This document shows positions 15,461 through 24,771 of a stretch of 64,000 bases of DNA, piece by piece. Numbering within the stretch: position 1 is the stretch's first letter; every line of letters starts with the position of its first letter. The stretch covers positions 62,001-126,000 of the forward strand of contig CAQUUC010000003.1 of NCBI GenBank assembly GCA_948896235.1, written 5' to 3'. A program made the position numbers and the translations under genes. Below the pieces are notes generated by a model. That model made no database searches. It saw only the letters and a list, made by a program, of their open reading frames with translations, and was not told the DNA's origin. The stretch is from an uncultured Clostridia bacterium (GTDB taxonomy: Bacteria > Bacillota > Clostridia > TANB77 > CAG-508).

Positions 15461-15491
15461 ATAGATACCCTCATAATACGATAGGTATCTA
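15461..15491. terminator. hairpin after the 92-residue gene
   Basis: ATAGATACC and GGTATCTAT pair around a 13-base loop, with an A-tract on the left that is a T-tract on the minus strand. Terminates the gene at 15504-15782. Confidence 0.7.
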
Positions 15492-15503
15492 TCCATTTAT
15501 TAT

Positions 15504-15782
15504 CTACAGTAACAAAATGGCTTGCAAAAGTTGTTCAGTATCTTCCCTTGATATGTGAATTTCTATTTTGTTGTCACTTGTATTCTCCACATCATAGAAC
15601 GTCTCTGTATAGTTTTCAGATCGTTCCATTCTTTCTTCTAATCTTCTTAATACTTTAAAAAACAACTCGCTTGTGTATTTATCACCGTTTCCAATAAATG
15701 TTATTTCTTTTTCTGTATTTGTTATATCAATCCGTACAGAAAAAGTTGGAGAAGTTTTTTTAAGTTCAAGTTCTTTTTGCAT
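15504..15782 (-). CDS. hypothetical protein
   Basis: 92 residues (starts MQKELELKKTSPTFSVRIDI), alpha/beta, acidic, no named family. Single-gene unit with its own hairpin. It contains one in-frame CGG codon (SVR-IDI), unusual in this window, and a +1 skip there would hit a stop at once. This suggests recent acquisition or that CGG can be read as Arg. Confidence 0.5.
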   Translation of the reverse strand: MQKELELKKTSPTFSVRIDITNTEKEITFIGNGDKYTSELFFKVLRRLEERMERSENYTETFYDVENTSDNKIEIHISREDTEQLLQAILLL

Positions 15783-15896
15783 ATTATATCCTCCTATACA
15801 TTTATTTCATACATTATACCATCTTTATTCTATTTAATAAAGATACTTATTTGAATTTATATTATTTTAAATCTTATTATTTTTACTATTTAAAAT

Positions 15897-15932
15897 AAAA
15901 AAACGGCCTGTATTTTTAATACGACCGCTTTT
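15897..15932 (-). terminator. terminator of the ribosomal operon after secY
   Basis: Minus strand CGGTCGTATT..AATACAGGCCG with one bulge, followed by T7. The operon therefore ends at secY; adk, map, infA and rpoA do not follow as they do in most Firmicutes. Confidence 0.75.
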
Positions 15933-15936
15933 TCTT

Positions 15937-17256
15937 TTATTCTAAGAATCCTTTGTAATGTCTCATTACAAGTTGTGATTCTAATTGTTGTACTGTTTCT
16001 AGTGCTACACCTACTACGATTAATATAGATGTACCTCCAAATGCAATATTTAATCCTGTAAATCTTAATAACATTGGTAAAATTGCAATTACAGCTAAGA
16101 AGAAACCTCCAAACCATGTTATCTTTGAAATTATACTAGATAAATAGTCTGTTGTTGGTTTTCCAGCTCTAATTCCAGGAATAAATCCACCATTCCTTTT
16201 AATGTTATTTGATACTTCCGCTGGGTTAAAGGTTGCATATGTATAGAAAAATGTAAATCCAACAATAAGTAATAAATATATAATAGCATTAGCAATAGAG
16301 TAACCTACTGGAACATCTGATGTCGATGTTGCTATTGAAAATTTATATACTCCTGCCCAAAATCCAGTTTGGGTTGCAATATCTTTTATAAATATTTGTA
16401 AAATCATTGCTGGGAATGTCATAAAACTACTTGCAAAAATTACTGGCATAACTCCTGCCATTGCAAGTTTTAATGGTATATGAGTATTTTGTGCTCCTAC
16501 CATTTTTCTTCCTTGTACTTTTTTTGCATATTGTACTGGAACTCTTCTTTCAGCAGTTTGAACAAATACTACCCCTGCAACTAATACTATAGCACCAATT
16601 ATAATAGCAAGTGCTATTAATAATCCTGTTGTGCTAAATACACCTGTTCCCATCATTAAATTCCATAATGTTGTAACAGCACTTGGTAATCCTGAAACAA
16701 TACCTATAAAGATAATTATTGAAATACCATTTCCTATACCTTTATTTGTAATTTGTTCACCTAACCACATTAATAGTGCTGTACCTGCAACAAGTGATAA
16801 TGTAACTATAAATCCTGTTAAAAATCCTGGATTAATGAATATTCCTGAAGACTTGTATGATAAATATATTCCCAATCCTTCTACAATAGCAAGAACTATT
16901 GTAAGCATTTTTGTATACTTATTCATTTTTTGTCTTCCTTCTTCTCCACCTTCTTTTGCAAGTCTCTCTAAACTTGGTATTACCATAGCAAGTAATTGTA
17001 TAACAATTGATGCAGTAATATATGGGCTTATAGTCATTGCAAATATAGAAAATCTTGAAAAAGCTCCTCCGGAAATTATATTAATTAGTCCTGCAACTCC
17101 ATTTGCAGATCCCATTGCTTCATTTAATGCAAAGGCATCTACACCTGGAATTGTAATAAAACATCCTAATCTAAAAACAACAATTAATACTAATGTATAT
17201 ATTAATTTTTTTCTTATTTCTGGTGTTTTTAAGGCATTTTTGATTGTTTTAAACAA
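15937..17256 (-). CDS. secY: protein translocase subunit SecY
   Basis: 439 residues, ten membrane helices, with FRLGCFITIPGVDAFALNE near the start and the cytoplasmic loop QTAERRVPVQYAKKVQGRK. Forms the protein-conducting channel with SecE and SecG. Last gene of the operon; its ATG overlaps the rplO stop region, giving coupled translation. Confidence 0.97.
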   Translation of the reverse strand: MFKTIKNALKTPEIRKKLIYTLVLIVVFRLGCFITIPGVDAFALNEAMGSANGVAGLINIISGGAFSRFSIFAMTISPYITASIVIQLLAMVIPSLERLAKEGGEEGRQKMNKYTKMLTIVLAIVEGLGIYLSYKSSGIFINPGFLTGFIVTLSLVAGTALLMWLGEQITNKGIGNGISIIIFIGIVSGLPSAVTTLWNLMMGTGVFSTTGLLIALAIIIGAIVLVAGVVFVQTAERRVPVQYAKKVQGRKMVGAQNTHIPLKLAMAGVMPVIFASSFMTFPAMILQIFIKDIATQTGFWAGVYKFSIATSTSDVPVGYSIANAIIYLLLIVGFTFFYTYATFNPAEVSNNIKRNGGFIPGIRAGKPTTDYLSSIISKITWFGGFFLAVIAILPMLLRFTGLNIAFGGTSILIVVGVALETVQQLESQLVMRHYKGFLE

Positions 17257-17691
17257 TTAAATCACCTCAATCTTTCCACCTGCAGCTTCTATTTTTTCTG
17301 CAGCTGATTTTGTAAATCTTTTTGCTTTAACAGTAAGTTTTTTATCTAGACTACCGGTTCCAAGAACTACTATACCATCATTTACTTTTGAAATGATGTT
17401 TTCAGCAAGTAATGTTTCAGCACTTACTTCTTCTGCCTTTGATTTATTAAGCATTGTTAAAGTTACTTCAACATAATCTTTTGCATGAATATTAGTAAAT
17501 CCTCTTTTTGGTAATCTTCTATATAATGGTGTTTGACCACCTTCAAAACCTCTTCTTACTCCTCCACCAGATCTAGCTTTTTGTCCTTTATGTCCTTTTC
17601 CAGAAGTTTTTCCAAGTCCTGAACCAACTCCACGACCAACTCTTCTTCTAGTTTGTTTTTCAACTGCTGGACTTAATTCGTCTAATTTCAT
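17257..17691 (-). CDS. rplO: ribosomal protein uL15
   Basis: 144 residues; N-terminal Gly/Arg-rich GRGVGSGLGKTSGKGHKGQ binds 23S rRNA during late 50S assembly. Only 42 bases separate it from rpsE, so rpmD (uL30), usually between them, is absent. Confidence 0.97.
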   Translation of the reverse strand: MKLDELSPAVEKQTRRRVGRGVGSGLGKTSGKGHKGQKARSGGGVRRGFEGGQTPLYRRLPKRGFTNIHAKDYVEVTLTMLNKSKAEEVSAETLLAENIISKVNDGIVVLGTGSLDKKLTVKAKRFTKSAAEKIEAAGGKIEVI

Positions 17692-17733
17692 TTAGTGCAC
17701 CTCCTTAATTTTTTCATTCTTCTCTATTAACTT

Positions 17734-18222
17734 TTATAGTATTTCTTCTACTTTCTTTCCTCTTTTTTTAGCTATTTCTTCAATTGTCTTCATGTTTGAT
17801 AATCCGTTAATTGTAGCATAAACAACGTTTCTTGGATTGTTTGTTCCAATAACTTTTGTTCTAATGTCTTTATATCCAGCAAGTTCTAGAACAGGTCTAA
17901 CACTACCACCTGCTATAACTCCAGTACCAACTGCAGCTGGTTTTAACATAACATTTGCACTACCAAATTTTCCAACATATTCATGAGGAATTGTTGTTCC
18001 TACAACAGGAACTGTAACTAAGTTTTTCTTAGCGTCTTCAATTGCTTTTTTAATTGCATCTGGAACTTCTGCTGCTTTTCCATTTCCAACACCAACGTGT
18101 CCAGCTTCGTCTCCAACTACTACAACAGCACTAAAACGAAAAGTTCTACCACCTTTTACAACTTTTGCAACTCTGTTTATAGCTACAACTTTCTCTTTTA
18201 ATTCATGTGTATTTTCTTCCAT
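17734..18222 (-). CDS. rpsE: ribosomal protein uS5
   Basis: 162 residues; double-stranded-RNA-binding-like N-domain (VVAINRVAKVVKGGRTFRFS) and C-domain (DIRTKVIGTNNPRNVVYATI). Contributes to mRNA entry and decoding fidelity in the 30S subunit. Confidence 0.97.
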   Translation of the reverse strand: MEENTHELKEKVVAINRVAKVVKGGRTFRFSAVVVVGDEAGHVGVGNGKAAEVPDAIKKAIEDAKKNLVTVPVVGTTIPHEYVGKFGSANVMLKPAAVGTGVIAGGSVRPVLELAGYKDIRTKVIGTNNPRNVVYATINGLSNMKTIEEIAKKRGKKVEEIL

Positions 18223-18292
18223 CTATGGTTTATACCTCCTTCTTTAATAGTTAAATAATTATCAATTATTAATCACTAATTTTCATTATTAA

Positions 18293-18652
18293 TTAGAATT
18301 CAAGTCCTGCCTCACGAGCAGCTTCTGCTAATTCTTTTACTATACCATGGTAAATATATCCGCCTCTATCAAATACTACTGTTTTGATATTTTTTTCTAA
18401 AGCACGCTTTGCAATTAATGCACCTACTTCACGAGCGGCTACTTTATTTGAATGTTTTTCTTTAACTTCTTTATCTAGTGTAGAAGCACTTGCAAGTGTT
18501 ACTTTTGCTACATCATCAATAACTTGTGCATATATATTTGCATTACTTCTATATACACATAGTCTTGGACATTCTTTAGTTCCACTTAGTTTTCTACGAA
18601 CACGAATATGTCTTCTTGTTCTTTCAAATTTTCTATCTGTCTTTCCTACCAT
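18293..18652 (-). CDS. rplR: ribosomal protein uL18
   Basis: 119 residues, basic N-terminus (KFERTRRHIRVRRKLSG) and FDRGGYIYHGIVKELAEAAR. Binds 5S rRNA in the central protuberance. Confidence 0.97.
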   Translation of the reverse strand: MVGKTDRKFERTRRHIRVRRKLSGTKECPRLCVYRSNANIYAQVIDDVAKVTLASASTLDKEVKEKHSNKVAAREVGALIAKRALEKNIKTVVFDRGGYIYHGIVKELAEAAREAGLEF

Positions 18653-18761
18653 TTTTTTCTCCTTTCTGATACTTAAACTAAAATCTAAAATTTAATTTTA
18701 CTTTTAATATCTATTCCAAGTCTTTTTTCTTCTTTTAGCCTTTAGATATAGGTCTTAATTT

Positions 18762-19301
18762 CTATTTTTTACCTGCTTTACCTTCTTTACGTCTAATTAC
18801 TTCTTCAGCATATTTAATACCTTTACCTCTATATACTTCAGGTGGTCTCTTTGTTCTTATAACAGCTGCTGTTTGACCAACTAATTCTTTATCAATTCCT
18901 TTTACTATGATAGTATTTTGGTTTGGAACATCAAATGTAATTCCGTTTGGTTGTTCTATTTCTACTGGATGTGAATATCCTAAGTTCATTACTAATTTAT
19001 TTCCTTGTTTTTGTGCTCTATAACCAACACCATTAATTTGTAATTCTCTAGTAAATTCTTCTTTTACACCATGAATCATATTATTAATTAATGTTCTTGT
19101 TAAACCATGTAAACTTCTATTAAATGGTTCATCATCTGGTCTTGTAATTTTAATAACATTGTTTTCCATAGCTATATCTATATTTTTATGTATTTCTCTT
19201 TCAAGAGTTCCTTTAGGTCCTTTTACTGTTATAACTTTACCATCTATTTTAACTTCTACATCAGATGGTACAGTAATTGGGTTATTTCCTATTCTTGACA
19301 T
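18762..19301 (-). CDS. rplF: ribosomal protein uL6
   Basis: 179 residues with the duplicated L6 fold; starts MSRIGNNPITVPSDVEVKID and has the RRPPEVYRGKGIKYA-type end (RTKRPPEVYRGKGIKYAEE). Located near the factor-binding region of the 50S. Confidence 0.97.
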   Translation of the reverse strand: MSRIGNNPITVPSDVEVKIDGKVITVKGPKGTLEREIHKNIDIAMENNVIKITRPDDEPFNRSLHGLTRTLINNMIHGVKEEFTRELQINGVGYRAQKQGNKLVMNLGYSHPVEIEQPNGITFDVPNQNTIIVKGIDKELVGQTAAVIRTKRPPEVYRGKGIKYAEEVIRRKEGKAGKK

Positions 19302-19387
19302 TTATTTTTCACCTCTTTAATTTCTATTTTTGAAACTTTATTTCAATAACTTTGTTTTGGCATACTTATATATTATAATTTTATTCA

Positions 19388-19786
19388 TTACCATACATAA
19401 GCTAGGACTTCTCCACCTATGCCTTGTTCTCTTGCTTGTTTATCTGTCATTATTCCTTTTGATGTAGATATTAAAGCAATTCCTAAACCATTTAAAACTT
19501 TTGGTAATTCTTCTTTATTTGCATAAACTCTTAAACCAGGTTTACTGATTCTTTTAAGTCCTGCAATTACACGGTTTCCTTTTTCATCATATTTAATACT
19601 AATTCTTATAATTCCTTGATTTTCATTTTCTATTTCTTCAAAAGCTTTGATATATCCTTCTTTAAATAGTATTTCAGCAATAGCTTTTTTTACATTTGAA
19701 GCTGGAACATCAACAGTTTTGTGTTTTGAAGTATTAGCATTTCTAATTCTTGTTAACATATCTGCAATTGGATCAGTAATATTCAT
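19388..19786 (-). CDS. rpsH: ribosomal protein uS8
   Basis: 132 residues (starts MNITDPIADMLTRIRNANTS); a 30S central-domain protein and, in E. coli, the translational repressor of spc. C-terminal STSKGIMTDKQAREQGIGGE is typical. Confidence 0.97.
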   Translation of the reverse strand: MNITDPIADMLTRIRNANTSKHKTVDVPASNVKKAIAEILFKEGYIKAFEEIENENQGIIRISIKYDEKGNRVIAGLKRISKPGLRVYANKEELPKVLNGLGIALISTSKGIMTDKQAREQGIGGEVLAYVW

Positions 19787-19876
19787 ACTATTTTTTACCT
19801 CCTTTTCAAAATCTGAAGAATTTTATACTTTTTAACTCTTCTTTTAATATTTCTATTCTGGCATAGCCAGACCTTT

Positions 19877-20062
19877 CTACCAACTTGCTTTTTTTACTCC
19901 TGGAATTTCTCCTTCATGTGCCATTTTTCTAAAGCATACACGGCAAATTCCATATTTTCTAATATAAGCGTGTGGTCTACCACATATTTTACATCTGTTA
20001 TATTCTCTTGTTTTGTATTTTTGTGGTCTTTGTTGTTTTATTATCATTGACTTTTTAGCCAT
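19877..20062 (-). CDS. rpsN: ribosomal protein uS14, zinc type
   Basis: 61 residues with Cys24, Cys27, Cys40 and Cys43 binding zinc (CKIC..CRVC). The short zinc-containing S14 is the standard Firmicutes form. Confidence 0.97.
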   Translation of the reverse strand: MAKKSMIIKQQRPQKYKTREYNRCKICGRPHAYIRKYGICRVCFRKMAHEGEIPGVKKASW

Positions 20063-20082
20063 AATATCTTATCTCCCTTCTT

Positions 20083-20622
20083 TTATGCTTTAAAAGGCAT
20101 TCCTAATAAAGTTAGCAATTCTCTTGCTTCTTCATCAGACTCAGCTGTAGTTACGAATATAATATCCATACCTCTTAATTTATCTACTTTATCATATTCA
20201 ATTTCAGGGAATATTAGTTGTTCTTTTATACCCATTGAGTAATTTCCTCTACCATCAAAAGAGTTTGCTGATACTCCTCTAAAATCTCTAACTCTTGGAA
20301 GAGCTACATTAAATAGTTTGTATGCAAATTCATACATTTTTTCACTTCTTAAAGTAACTTTACATCCAATGTTTGCACCTTCTCTTAATTTGAATGCTGC
20401 TATTGATTTTCTAGCTTTTGTAATAACTGGTTTTTGACCTGTTATAATACTTAAATCGTTAACTGCATTTTCTAATGCTTTAGGATTATCCTTTGTTTCT
20501 CCTAAACCGATATTTATAACTATTTTATCAAGTTTTGGAACTTGCATAATAGATTTATAATTAAATTTCTTCATTAATGCTGGAACTACTTCTTTTTCAT
20601 ATTGTTCTCTTAATTTTTCCAT
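20083..20622 (-). CDS. rplE: ribosomal protein uL5
   Basis: 179 residues; KIVINIGLGETKDNPKALEN and the RDFRGVSANSFDGRGNYSMG loop are diagnostic. Contacts 5S rRNA and P-site tRNA. Confidence 0.97.
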   Translation of the reverse strand: MEKLREQYEKEVVPALMKKFNYKSIMQVPKLDKIVINIGLGETKDNPKALENAVNDLSIITGQKPVITKARKSIAAFKLREGANIGCKVTLRSEKMYEFAYKLFNVALPRVRDFRGVSANSFDGRGNYSMGIKEQLIFPEIEYDKVDKLRGMDIIFVTTAESDEEARELLTLLGMPFKA

Positions 20623-20643
20623 AAGTTTTTAAATCCTCCTTCC

Positions 20644-20952
20644 CTATTTTAATTTTGCACCGCATTTTTTACAAACACGAACTTTTTGATCTTTTTCTTC
20701 ACTAATTCCTATTCTTGTTGATTTACCACATTTTGGGCATACAACATTTACTTTACTTGAATGTATTGCACATTCTACTGGAATAATTCCGCCTTCTTCT
20801 CCTTGTTTTCTAGGCTTTACGTGTTTTTTTCTGATATTTATACCTTTTACTATAACTTTCTCTGTTTTTGGTATAACTTCTAAAACTTCACCTGTTTTAC
20901 CTTTATCGTTTCCAGATAAAACTTTAACTGTATCACCTTTTTTTATATTCAT
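20644..20952 (-). CDS. rplX: ribosomal protein uL24 with zinc ribbon
   Basis: 102 residues: KOW domain (KKGDTVKVLSGNDKGKTGEV), then a ribbon with Cys72, Cys75, Cys94 and Cys97. An assembly initiator that binds 23S rRNA near the exit tunnel. The cysteine pairs are retained in some Gram-positive L24 proteins. Confidence 0.97.
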   Translation of the reverse strand: MNIKKGDTVKVLSGNDKGKTGEVLEVIPKTEKVIVKGINIRKKHVKPRKQGEEGGIIPVECAIHSSKVNVVCPKCGKSTRIGISEEKDQKVRVCKKCGAKLK

Positions 20953-21044
20953 TATTTATTTCACCTCTTCTTTTTCTTTGCATTTTAAGGTTTTTGAACG
21001 ACATAAATGTCTTGTTTTATTAACTTGCTTATTGAAGCCTTATA

Positions 21045-21413
21045 TTAAAGAACTTCTGGTGCAAGTGATAATATTTTCATATATTCTTTTTCTCTTAATT
21101 CTCTTGCTACTGGCCCAAATATACGTGTTCCTTTTGGATTACCGTCATCACGAATTATAACAGCAGCATTTTCATCAAATCTAACATATGAACCATCTGC
21201 ACGTCTTTGTGGTTTTTTAGTTCTTACTACTACAGCTTTAACTACTTCTCCTTTTTTTACAACGCCACCTGGTGTAGCACTTTTAACAGAAGCAACTATA
21301 ACATCCCCAATACCTGCATATTTTCTATATGATCCACCTAAACATCTAATGCACATAATTTCTTTTGCACCAGTGTTATCAGCTACTTTTAATATTGATT
21401 GTTGTTGTACCAT
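21045..21413 (-). CDS. rplN: ribosomal protein uL14
   Basis: 122 residues (starts MVQQQSILKVADNTGAKEIM), five-stranded barrel, binds 23S and forms an intersubunit bridge. GTRIFGPVARELREK is typical. Confidence 0.97.
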   Translation of the reverse strand: MVQQQSILKVADNTGAKEIMCIRCLGGSYRKYAGIGDVIVASVKSATPGGVVKKGEVVKAVVVRTKKPQRRADGSYVRFDENAAVIIRDDGNPKGTRIFGPVARELREKEYMKILSLAPEVL

Positions 21414-21449
21414 TTTAGTCTCTTCCTCCTTCTTTACTTTTTAATATTT

Positions 21450-21713
21450 CTATTTTATTACTGCTTTTTTTGTAATTTCAACTACTCTCCATCTTTTATC
21501 TTTTGAAAGTGGACGTGTTTCCATTACCTTTACTTCGTCACCAATACCGCAAGCATTTTCTTCATCATGTGCTTTTAATTTATATGTTCTTTTTACGATT
21601 TTTCCATAAACATCATGTTTAACATTTGTTTTAACAGCTACTACAACTGTTTTATCCATTTTGTTAGACACTACTGTTCCAACCATAACTTTACGAAGAT
21701 TTCTTTCTTCCAT
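21450..21713 (-). CDS. rpsQ: ribosomal protein uS17
   Basis: 87 residues, OB fold; KVMVGTVVSNKMDKTVVVAV and VKVMETRPLSKDKRWRVVEI are characteristic. Primary 16S-binding protein. Confidence 0.97.
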   Translation of the reverse strand: MEERNLRKVMVGTVVSNKMDKTVVVAVKTNVKHDVYGKIVKRTYKLKAHDEENACGIGDEVKVMETRPLSKDKRWRVVEITKKAVIK

Positions 21714-21810
21714 ATGTTCTTTTTCTCCTTTCTCAATATTCGAAGAATTTTGTACTTTTCATATATTTATTTTTAACTTATATTAAAAACAAATATAACT
21801 CCTGTACAGT

Positions 21811-22017
21811 CTATTTTTTAGCCTCTGCTAATTCTCTTTGTCTTAAAACTGTTTTTATTCTTGCAATATCCTTCTTAACTTCTTTTATTTTCATTGGGTT
21901 ATCTAATCCATGAGTAGCTAAGCTAAATCTTAATTTAAATAATTCAGTTTTTAATTCACTTAACTCATTTTCAAGTTCTGGTGAAGACATTTCATTTATT
22001 TTATTTATCTTCATCAT
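21811..22017 (-). CDS. rpmC: ribosomal protein uL29
   Basis: About 68 residues, helical hairpin (SPELENELSELKTELFKLRF). The start is taken at the tandem ATG (22012-22017) following GTAGGTGGTGATA, overlapping the end of rplP by 17 bases; the exact ATG is uncertain. Lies at the polypeptide exit. Confidence 0.93.
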   Translation of the reverse strand: MMKINKINEMSSPELENELSELKTELFKLRFSLATHGLDNPMKIKEVKKDIARIKTVLRQRELAEAKK

Positions 22018-22444
22018 TATCACCACCTACTTCAATTTCTCTTTTTACAAATTTTGTTTTAATTGGTAGTTTATTTGCTGCAAGTCTCATAGCTTCTCTT
22101 GCAAGTTCTTCTGGTACACCAGCAATTTCAAATAATACTCTTCCTGGTTTTACAACAGCTACCCAATATTCAGGAGCACCTTTACCTTTACCCATACGAG
22201 TACCAATTGGTTTTGTTGTTACTGGTTTGTCTGGGAATACTTTAATCCAAACTTTACCACCTCTTTTAATGTGACGTGTCATTGCAACACGGGCAGCTTC
22301 TATTTGGTTTGTTGTAATCCAAGCAGCTTCTGTAGCTTGAAGACCATATTCTCCATCAGATACAACATTACCTCTTGAGGCATATCCTCTATTTCTACCT
22401 TTTTGTTGTTTTCTAAACTTTGTTCTTTTTGGCATTAATGGCAT
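22001..22444 (-). CDS. rplP: ribosomal protein uL16
   Basis: 147 residues, start after AAGGAGGAGAGTTCTA and overlapping the rpsC stop by 1 base. MPKRTKFRKQQKGRNRG and KPIGTRMGKGKGAPEYWVAV are diagnostic. Helps position tRNA in the A site. Confidence 0.97.
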   Translation of the reverse strand: MPLMPKRTKFRKQQKGRNRGYASRGNVVSDGEYGLQATEAAWITTNQIEAARVAMTRHIKRGGKVWIKVFPDKPVTTKPIGTRMGKGKGAPEYWVAVVKPGRVLFEIAGVPEELAREAMRLAANKLPIKTKFVKREIEVGGDNDEDK

Positions 22445-23106
22445 TAGAACTCTCCTCCTTCCACTTTCTCTTTTTTAGTTGGAAGAACTTCACCTTTATA
22501 TATCCAAACTTTAACACCTATTTTTCCATATGTAGTATTTGCTTCATAGAATCCATAATCTATATCTGCTCTTAGTGTTTGAAGTGGTATAGTACCTTCT
22601 TTATAGAATTCAGTTCTTGCCATATCAGCTCCACCTAATCTTCCAGATACAGAAGTTTTAATTCCTAAAGCACCTGCTTTCATTGTTTTTTGCATAGATT
22701 GTTTCATTGCACGTCTGAATGAAATTCTTCTTTCAAGTTGAGCACAAATATTTTCTGCAACTAATTGTGCATCTAAATCAATATTTTTCACCTCAACTAT
22801 ATTTAAATTAACATCTTTACCTATCATTTTTTGTAAATCATTTTTTAAACTTTCAGCTAATTGTCCACCTTTTCCTATTACTAGTCCTGGTTTTGCTGTA
22901 TAAACATTTACTCTAATAAATTTAGCAGTTCTTTCTATTTCAATTTTAGAAATTCCACTAATAAATAATTTTTTCTTAACATATTCACGGATTTTATGGT
23001 CTTCTACTAAGTAATCACTAAAGTTTTTCTTATCAGCATACCATTTTGAGTTCCAATCTTTAATAACTCCAACTCTTAATCCATGTGGATGCATTTTTTG
23101 TCCCAT
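22444..23106 (-). CDS. rpsC: ribosomal protein uS3
   Basis: 220 residues with KH domain (TAKPGLVIGKGGQLAESLKN) and C-domain SGRLGGADMARTEFYKEG. Forms the mRNA entry with S4 and S5. Confidence 0.97.
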   Translation of the reverse strand: MGQKMHPHGLRVGVIKDWNSKWYADKKNFSDYLVEDHKIREYVKKKLFISGISKIEIERTAKFIRVNVYTAKPGLVIGKGGQLAESLKNDLQKMIGKDVNLNIVEVKNIDLDAQLVAENICAQLERRISFRRAMKQSMQKTMKAGALGIKTSVSGRLGGADMARTEFYKEGTIPLQTLRADIDYGFYEANTTYGKIGVKVWIYKGEVLPTKKEKVEGGEF

Positions 23107-23123
23107 GCTAAAAATCCTCCTTC

Positions 23124-23474
23124 CTATTTTTTCTCACTTAATACGATTGTTATATGACTGGTTCTTTTTCTAATTCTAACAGCTGAACCTTTTGCTGCTG
23201 GTCTTATTCTTTTTAGAGTAGGACCTTGGTTTGCATATATTTCTGAAATATATAAATTTTTTCCATCCATATTGTGGTTATTTTCAGCATTTGCAATTGC
23301 TGATTTTAATAATTTTTCAATTATATCAGATGAAGCTTTTGGTGTGAATTTTACTATTGCTAATGCTTCATTTACATTTTTTCCTCTTATTAAATCTGCA
23401 ACTATTTTAACTTTTCTTGCTGAAATTCTAGCATACTTTAGAGTTGCTTGTGCAGTTTGTACTGTTTCTTCCAC
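23124..23474 (-). CDS. rplV: ribosomal protein uL22
   Basis: 116 residues; TLKYARISARKVKIVADLIR and the RIRPAAKGSAVRIRKRTSHI loop that lines the exit tunnel. Mutations there affect macrolide response in many bacteria. Confidence 0.97.
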   Translation of the reverse strand: MEETVQTAQATLKYARISARKVKIVADLIRGKNVNEALAIVKFTPKASSDIIEKLLKSAIANAENNHNMDGKNLYISEIYANQGPTLKRIRPAAKGSAVRIRKRTSHITIVLSEKK

Positions 23475-23516
23475 TTTTTGTTCCCTCCTTTTTTCGAGGC
23501 CTTAAACCCCTAACTT

Positions 23517-23798
23517 CTATTTCTTAACGGCTGATGCTTTTTCTCCTGCATGACCTTTAAATGTTCTTGTTGGTGCAAATTCACCTAATTTATGTCCAAT
23601 CATTTCTTCTGTTATATAAATTGGAACATGTTTTCTACCGTCATGAACAGCTATTGTGTGTCCAACTAATTGTGGATATATTGTAGATGCTCTTGACCAT
23701 GTTTTTAATACTTCTTTTTTACCTGTTTCATTCATTGCTTCAACCCTTTTTAATAATTCAGGTGCAATAAATGGTGTCTTTTTGCTTGATCTTGACAT
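23517..23798 (-). CDS. rpsS: ribosomal protein uS19
   Basis: 93 residues (starts MSRSSKKTPFIAPELLKRVE); HDGRKHVPIYITEEMIGHKL and FAPTRTFKGH are conserved. Part of the 30S head. Confidence 0.97.
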   Translation of the reverse strand: MSRSSKKTPFIAPELLKRVEAMNETGKKEVLKTWSRASTIYPQLVGHTIAVHDGRKHVPIYITEEMIGHKLGEFAPTRTFKGHAGEKASAVKK

Positions 23799-23866
23799 TA
23801 AATATTTCCTCCTTTTCTTCTAAGAGTGTTATAAATTAATTACTATCTATTTTTTAAGCTATTAGC

Positions 23867-24697
23867 TTATTTTCTTCTCTTAACAATAAATTTATTAGAT
23901 AGTTTATTTTTCTTTCTTGTTTTATATCCAAGAGCTGGTTTACCCCAAGGAGTAAGTGGTCCTGGACGTCCTACTGGTGCTCTACCTTCACCACCACCAT
24001 GAGGGTGATCTACTGGGTTCATTACAGATCCTCTAACTGTTGGACGAATTCCCATATGTCTTGTTCTTCCTGCTTTACCTAATTTTACGTTTTCATGGTC
24101 TGTGTTTCCAACTGTACCAATAGTTGCTCTACATCTTGTCATAACTAATCTCATTTCTCCTGATGGTAATCTTACGTGAGCATATTTTCCTTCTTTAGCC
24201 ATAAGTTGTGCACTTTGTCCTGCACTTCTTACCATTTTTCCACCTTGACCTGGATTTAATTCGATATTATGAATTAATGTACCAACTGGTATATTTTCGA
24301 TTGGCATACAGTTTCCTGGTTTAATATCTGCTTTTTGTCCAGATACTACTTTGTCTCCATCTGTTAAGCCTACTGGAGCTAGTATGTATGCTCTTTCTCC
24401 ATCTTCATATTCAATTAATGCTATATTTGCACTTCTGTTTGGATCATATTCTATACCAATTACAGTTGCTACCATATCATCTTTTGAATTACGTTTAAAA
24501 TCAATTATTCTATATTTTTGTCTGTTACCTCCACCTTGATGTCTAACAGTTATTCTACCATAAGAGTTTCTTCCTGCTTTTTCTTTCTTTTTAGAAAGTA
24601 AAGATTTTTCAGGAGTTTTCTTTGTAATTTCTTCAAATGTAGAAACTGTCATATTTCTTCTAGAAGGTGTATAGGCTCTAAAATGTTTCATTGCCAT
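23867..24697 (-). CDS. rplB: ribosomal protein uL2
   Basis: 276 residues; central GGGEGRAPVGRPGPLTPWGK and VMNPVDHPHG are the catalytic-centre-proximal segments. Needed for subunit association and tRNA binding. Confidence 0.98.
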   Translation of the reverse strand: MAMKHFRAYTPSRRNMTVSTFEEITKKTPEKSLLSKKKEKAGRNSYGRITVRHQGGGNRQKYRIIDFKRNSKDDMVATVIGIEYDPNRSANIALIEYEDGERAYILAPVGLTDGDKVVSGQKADIKPGNCMPIENIPVGTLIHNIELNPGQGGKMVRSAGQSAQLMAKEGKYAHVRLPSGEMRLVMTRCRATIGTVGNTDHENVKLGKAGRTRHMGIRPTVRGSVMNPVDHPHGGGEGRAPVGRPGPLTPWGKPALGYKTRKKNKLSNKFIVKRRK

Positions 24698-24771
24698 TTC
24701 TAATTCTCTCCTTTAAATTTATTTAGTAGATTTTTTCCTGCTCTACTTACAGATATTTTTTATTATCCGAG

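Noticed and set aside
15890..16117. 75-codon minus-strand ORF over the end of secY
   Set aside because: It lies over the secY C-terminus and its terminator in another frame and encodes no recognisable protein.
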